A DNA stretch of 64,000 nt from Manduca sexta (lineage: Eukaryota; Arthropoda; Insecta; Lepidoptera; Sphingidae): the NCBI RefSeq assembly GCF_014839805.1, contig NC_051129.1, positions 4,468,920 to 4,532,919 on the forward strand. The letters are read 5' to 3'. Below the pieces are notes generated by a model. It had not been told where the DNA came from and made no database searches. It saw nothing but the letters and a program-made list of their open reading frames with translations. Position 1 is the stretch's first letter; every line of letters starts with the position of its first letter. Below are positions 58,730 through 64,000 of the stretch, one piece after another. The translations under genes were made by a program, and so were the position numbers.

Positions 58730-60145
58730 CAACACTACAATAAGGTGTATAGGAAGCGATATAATTACCTAGTCTTGCCATAAATATTGTAATAAAGAAA
58801 AAAGAAAATTGTTAACTGCAAATAACATTTATTACTTTTACAGTGTGTCAGTTTAATACATAAATATAAAACAATTAAAAATATAAAAAGCTTATTCGAA
58901 GTGGTCTCCATTGGCTGCAATACAGTCCTTTAAACGATGAGGCCAGTTATCAATAGAAGCACGCACTCTTTCCATGGGAAAATTCTTCACCGCCAATCGT
59001 ATAGATTGTTTTAGGGACTCCAAATTATCATGGCGTTTAGAGCAAGCTGTACTCTCTAAAACTGACCACAAATCATAATCCAGCGGATTAAGATCGGGAC
59101 TAGACGACGGCCAGTCTTCAGCTCTGATGAAGTCCGAAACGTTCGATTCCAACCAAGACTGCGTGGACCGAGCTTTATGACCCGGCGCCGAGTCTTGCTG
59201 GAAGGACCATACTTGGTTATTGAACATGGTGATGTTAAGGGGCTTAACTACCTTCTCAAGAATGGTATCTTGATACACTTGTGCCGATGTTTTGATACCT
59301 TTTTCACAAAAATATGGCTCAGTCACTCCTTCATAGCTAACACCCCACCAAACCATCACTGAAGTCGGATAATGTCCACGTTGCACTCTGTCGACTAATT
59401 GGGAAGCTTCCTTAGAGCTTTGAGCATAAATACGGTCATTTTGTTTGTTAAAATGTTGCTCAATTGTAAAAATTTTCTCATCCGTAAACAAAATTTTTCT
59501 GTGACCTCCCTTTGCGTACCGCTTCAGTAGTTGTTTCGATTTTACCACCCTATTCTTCTTTAAATTATCAGTTAAGAAATGGCCAGTGCGTCTCTTATAG
59601 GCTGCAAGTCCTAAGTCATCTTTTAAAATACGCGACATGGTTCTAGGTGCTATCTTCATTTCCCGAGATAAAATCTTTTGCTTTCGGACAGGATTTCTTC
59701 GAATTCTTTCCCTTACTGCTTTGACCACCTTTTTCGTACGAACACTACGTGGACGGCCAGATCTTTTCTGTCACAAACAGAGGAGGTCTCATTGTACCTA
59801 TTAATAGCCCGGTACACAAACATTTTACTAATACCAAGTGTATGGAGAGTTTTAAAAATTGCATTTGGCTCCATACCTACTTTGTGTAATGCTATCACAG
59901 CGATTCGGTTCTCTTTATCACCCCACACCATTTTAATATCGCAAAATATTTTACAATGTATTGGCGCCAAAATGAGAAAACACAATGAACAATCGTATAA
60001 AAATGACAGATTCGAAATTCAAATGTAATATTTTTTTATAATTAAGTGTAACAGTATTTATGGCCAGACTAAGTATATTCAGATCGCTAAATAATAGCGA
60101 ATAATTCTATTCAGATCGCTTCCTATACACCATGTTGTAGTGTTG
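58730..60145 (-). mobile_element. Mariner-family DNA transposon (DD37D, maT/Bmmar1-like)
   Basis: 1416 bp bounded by 31-bp terminal inverted repeats (58730-58760 and 60115-60145, 29 of 31 matching, caacactacaa at each outer end). It contains one transposase reading frame. A TA precedes the left end by one base; the right flank is less clear. The catalytic spacing D-37-D places it with basal mariners known from Bombyx. Confidence 0.88.
58892..59931 (-). pseudogene. Mariner transposase with one frameshift
   Basis: The transposase cuts and pastes the element by a DDE/D-type reaction. The start is taken as the ATG at 59931 (MVWGDKENRIAVIALHK), which opens the helix-turn-helix DNA-binding region. 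The second frame (59728 down to TAA at 58892) holds the catalytic core: LFTDEKIF (first Asp), FQQDSAPGHKA (second Asp), SPDLNPLDYDLWS (third Asp in PLDYD), with 37 residues between the last two. The frames meet at CDRK / RSGRPRS near 59760, where one base is missing in an A-rich run. No other lesion was seen, so the copy is young. Confidence 0.88.
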
Positions 60146-61380
60146 GGCACACTTAGGCACTCGCCCAGGAGCACCCACATAGTCAATACAAGCCAGGGTG
60201 CAAATAAACACATATAATTATAATAGCTGGTAAACTTGTTGAGCAAACTGCCGCGTGATGGAAGAAACTTGTTGCGATACTAATCATTACTACCCATAAA
60301 AAACACTATTTAGATGAAACCTTAAATTAAGTCCTATTTAGGATCTGGGTAAAGGGAGCAAGTCACAGAAAAGTGTTGGATACCGGCTGCAGAATTGTGG
60401 TAATAGTAGAGGTCAAGTGGGCCTATTCTGTCCATGGAAGCGAAATCGTCTTTTTGGAATCAGTAATTCTAGTTTTAATAATAAGATAGCTTTGATACCA
60501 TTTAGACAAATAAGGGTTTTTTATACTCTTTTACCTAATTAAAACGGCTTACGAAACTCTCCTATTAGAAGGCCCGTAGTTGCAAAAAGATGGATATGCT
60601 ATAAAATTAACTCCATAATATTTTTATTTCGTTATCTGAATATGTACATGGAGCTCTGCACTAATTTTATTTTGAGTCGATACAAAAACTGAAAACTCTA
60701 CTAGCTTATGCCATATTTAATACCTACCTACCAAAAGTTAGATAGGTACGACATGTCTAATAGTAGTTAAGATTTTATTAAGTAACTACATTCCCCAAAC
60801 ATTACATATTATTTTTATAGTGCTATTATTTACGTTACATACACGTATTGCTCATAACTTTCAATTGCCGCCAAATATCGTGCATTTTTTAAAATTTAAG
60901 CAGTCAACATTCAGGAATGAAATATACAGATTATAAATATTTTTCTTTATGAACCATAGAGTAATTACAATTAATGGATATTATTGTCTATAGAAAAATG
61001 AGGGACATCCGCATAAAAATTGCAACACTATTTTCGTTTCTAGTTAAGTCTATGGCCGCAATCCTGCATTTCTATTGGCTGATGACCAAAATTAAAAATG
61101 GCGGGTCTTTTGTCACATCCTGTTATGTGTTGGGCGAGTGCATGGCCTCGACGTTGATCCCGTTCTAAGATTTTTCTTGTACAGAGCCGCCGCTGTATAT
61201 ACATATTATTTGCGGCGTTAAATTTCGTGATGGTGTTCTCAAATAGGCCATGGATTTGATGAAAACGGTAAGAATAACACAATCGCAGTACATTCTCGTG
61301 AAACATTTTGTTTGGCTTTTGTTTCTTGTTTTGGTGATATTGAAACTGGCCATTACATTAGAAAAAATATCTCTTTCCAG

Positions 61381-61400
61381 AAATTGTGTGCACGTGAGAG
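61381..61400 (+). other. Candidate 20-nt microexon (splice-signal pair)
   Basis: A strong acceptor (atctctttccag ending 61380) is followed 20 nt later by a consensus donor, GAG|GTAAGT. It could join a 5' exon ending near 61289 (AACG|GTAAGA) or the exon at 57546-57646. Function unknown. Confidence 0.2.
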
Positions 61401-62603
61401 GTAAGTGCTAACATTAACGTAAAATAGATGGTGTCCAGTTTCGGGTTTACGCAATAAGAATCACCAATATGTTGATTAGTCAATACATTGATGGCACCCG
61501 GCAACCGAGCGTTGTTACGCCATCTTATAGTCCTCTAAATGTTCCGCATATTTTGCAGCTTTGCGTTAGTACAAGAGAGAGTTAGACGCTGAAAATCATG
61601 CTTTATTATAGAGGGATTCCAATGGAAGTCGATACGACACTCATTGGTAATGGGTATGTCATTTTCACTTCTGCATCGCATCTCACGAGTTACGAGCCAT
61701 GTGCTACGGATTTGTTATTGTTATAAATTGTGAATATAAGTGATTGCTTAATATCTGTGCATGTTATACTATTATTTAATACTATGAAACGCATCGTTGT
61801 TAAATATATGTTATAGTGATTGGTGACTGAAATACCTAACCTATAAGTTTGACACAGTAGTCCAACAATCGGAACGAGTGTGTAATTTCGGTACATTTTG
61901 CAGCCGATTCCAAGGTTACCTTTTCATAGAGAACTATTTTTATGTTGATGGTACAGTGCAACATTATTTCGTTTGTTTTTCAAGTGATTTCTTACATTTT
62001 GTCATTAGAGAATCGTATATTTTGGTACTATCGAGCATTTTCAATTGAAAACATTAGAAACATATTTTTTAAATTTTGGACAAAACTTGTAAAAGCGTAT
62101 GGAACATTCATACATGTTTAAAATATTCCTATAAGAAGCAGTATTTTCATGCTTGGTTATATAACAATTTACTAATAGTATAACTACCTAGGATCTGCAT
62201 ACCATATTACATATAAAGTTAACCTTTAACAATTTTCTTTCATACACATTGGCATCAATTTGACAAATTGCTTTGACTATTTATTATTGAGACCAAGAAT
62301 TGCTTTTAACATATGCTCAGTCATTCCCTTTTATATTAGCGAGACTGATACATCCAGGATGAGCAATGTGATTCCATTTTTTTATTGAGTACAAGATAAA
62401 CAGTTCCATTGTTTTACAAACAAGATATTACTCATCATGTAAATCCTATAAATGTATTTAAAACAAAAAGAAAATGTTACTTTATGAACACAAGATAATA
62501 AATGCTTGTTTGTGAATGAAGAGATAACATTCTACTTTGAATTATACACTATATAATCACACTTATTGACAGGTACTTCTGTGAATTAAAGACATATATA
62601 ATA

Positions 62604-62798
62604 TTAGAAATAACATATAATATTCTGTTCTATAGTGAAAGACATCATATCTACCAGCTGACATGAGGTATTTTTCATTAATGACCTATAATTTTTATTA
62701 ATATTATCCAAAAACTGATAATTTTGTAACAAATGCAATTGGTATAACTCTTGCAATAGCAGTTCGTTTTCATCAAAATTATGGAATTCTTGATTCAT
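62604..62798 (-). other. Uncharacterised protein-like ORF
   Basis: From an internal ATG the frame reads MNQEFHNFDENELLLQELYQ and on for about 64 codons to a stop. It is acidic and leucine/glutamine-rich, unlike random AT-rich translation. An acceptor-like AACACTTTAG lies just upstream. No family recognised; it could be an exon of a gene entering from the right. Confidence 0.22.
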
Positions 62799-63334
62799 TA
62801 TTTTGTTATATCTAAAGTGTTGATTGATTATAGAAAAATATAATAATAACAAAAATAAATGATAGAACTATCAAAGTTTATATGGTAAATATTAATTTAA
62901 AATTGGAATCCCCCTTTTAGTTTCCTTATAAAATAAGGTTGACCTTAATTTTGTATTTAATAAGCACACAAATGCATTGCCATTCTGAAGGATTTTAATC
63001 ATAATATTTTTTTTTGAATTAAGTATGTATGAGAATATTATTTGGATACAACTTAAAAAATATATATATTGCATATTTCATAGCGAATTGATAAATCTCA
63101 TTAAAAGTAGGATTTCCTAATAATTTTACTAATACTTAAGAACAAGGAAGTTATAATATTTTTTTATCATCACTTTGGTCTAATGTAAACATTGCAGAAG
63201 GGAAGGTTTGAGATTATTTTACAAGTTGAACAATTTTGTTCTAAAGAATTGATGTCAGGCAATCATACTAAATGAGCTAAAATCAATATTGCACTCTTAA
63301 TAAAATAATGACCCATTTCAAATTGCCAATTTTT

Positions 63335-63515
63335 GGAAATCGTCAAACAACCGATTACTGTTTGCGACCTTTTAGATTTTCCCTTTTTTTTTTCTTGCTA
63401 TAGGTTTCATTTATTACCTATCTTTAATAAGCAAACAAAAATTTGTTTTCAGACGACTACCACGAATTATCAATTTTGAAATAGGTCATTATTTTATTAA
63501 GAGTGATATTACTAA
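63335..63515 (+). repeat. Repeat family H, copy 2
   Basis: 'aatcgtcaaacaaccgat', 'gtttgcgaccttttaga', 'gctataggtttcattta' and 'tttgaaataggtcattattt' match 43113-43328; a central stretch is shorter here. Confidence 0.75.
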
Positions 63516-64000
63516 GAGGAATATTACACAAATCGTTATAGGGTAGACTGTATAATTATTATACATTTAGTATTTATTATTATTACTTTAACCCATTTAT
63601 TGTCTGTTAATTTTGATAGCTCAATAATATATTGGTCAAATTGGAAAATTGCAAAATGATAAATGTTTAATCAAAAAGGTACAGTAGACATTCTTTATGT
63701 TGTATAGTTGGGACTATGTTCAATAAACAAACTTTTTATCTACAAAAGTACTTATATACTTTCTGATGTATATCCATCCCATGCTGTGATAAAATAAGTG
63801 TATTGATATATCAGAAAGAATTATAACAGAGGCAAATCAAATGTTTAATAAAAAAAAATCTTTTTTTGTTATCTATAGAAATCAAAGACCAAACCTCAAG
63901 GATTCTGCCAATAAACAGGATTTGATGAATAATTAAAAATAACTTGCTTTTATTCAATGAAATTATTGTAACACACTGAGACATGTGCGATTACCTATAT

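Larger units (their letters stand above)
60146..64000. other. Right-end intergenic DNA; weak exon candidates
   Basis: AT-rich with repeat family H at 63335-63515. 61030-61270 is CpG-richer with CCAAT-like attggctgat and 'aaatggcggg', promoter-like. No gene is established. Confidence 0.4.

Noticed and set aside
1..64000. CRISPR arrays, rRNA and true tRNA genes
   Set aside because: None found. The tRNA-like A and B boxes all belong to SINE heads, and short tandem arrays are microsatellite or MITE-internal.

Overview
The window is AT-rich eukaryotic DNA from a lepidopteran, most likely a noctuid-type moth. The evidence is one well-resolved lepidopteran neuropeptide gene plus dense repeats of moth type: tRNA-derived SINEs, helitron-like fragments with 'cttcgcccgcg' cores, RTE tails ending in (TGA)n, a DD37D mariner and several MITEs. 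None of the long single-exon ORFs is an ordinary host protein; the only long one is the mariner transposase.

Main gene: the allatotropin (AT) precursor gene runs on the minus strand. A proposed non-coding first exon lies at 47030-46960 (TATA, Inr, GTAAGT donor). About 30.2 kb of intron separates it from coding exon 2 (16753-16571: start codon, signal peptide, mature [18 protein letters not shown]). Three in-frame cassettes follow, each encoding an allatotropin-like (ATL) amidated peptide (14682-14563, 13708-13610, 13305-13204). Shared exons 3 (12272-12188), 4 (7247-7160) and 5 (5667-stop 5626) complete the gene. All splice sites are GT/AG, every cassette keeps phase 1, and the form without cassettes is 131 residues. 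Cassette choice would decide which amidated peptides are made alongside AT.

Layout: 1-5060 is downstream intergenic DNA (SINEs, helitron-like pieces). 5063-16751 is the compact coding half of AT. 16754-46959 is intron 1, full of repeats, with one candidate nested core promoter near 34.6 kb. 46979-47154 is a GC-richer promoter island with nine CTACG/CGTAG pentamers. 47160-64000 is upstream intergenic DNA with SINEs, MITEs, LINE scraps, a nearly intact mariner (58730-60145), two striking hairpins and a few weak exon candidates.

Most interesting observations: (1) the C-terminus of the AT precursor contains a canonical EF-hand calcium-binding loop ([12 protein letters not shown]) split by the last intron; (2) a ~260-bp inverted repeat pair flanks the alternatively spliced cassettes and exon 3; (3) a SINE with an 11-bp target-site duplication inserted about 20 nt upstream of the acceptor of the signal-peptide exon, so the branch point is probably SINE-derived; (4) the CTACG cluster at the promoter; (5) near-perfect 31-bp hairpins at 58127-58193 and 51415-51495. 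All coordinates and translations come from reading the sequence by eye; no database search was run.
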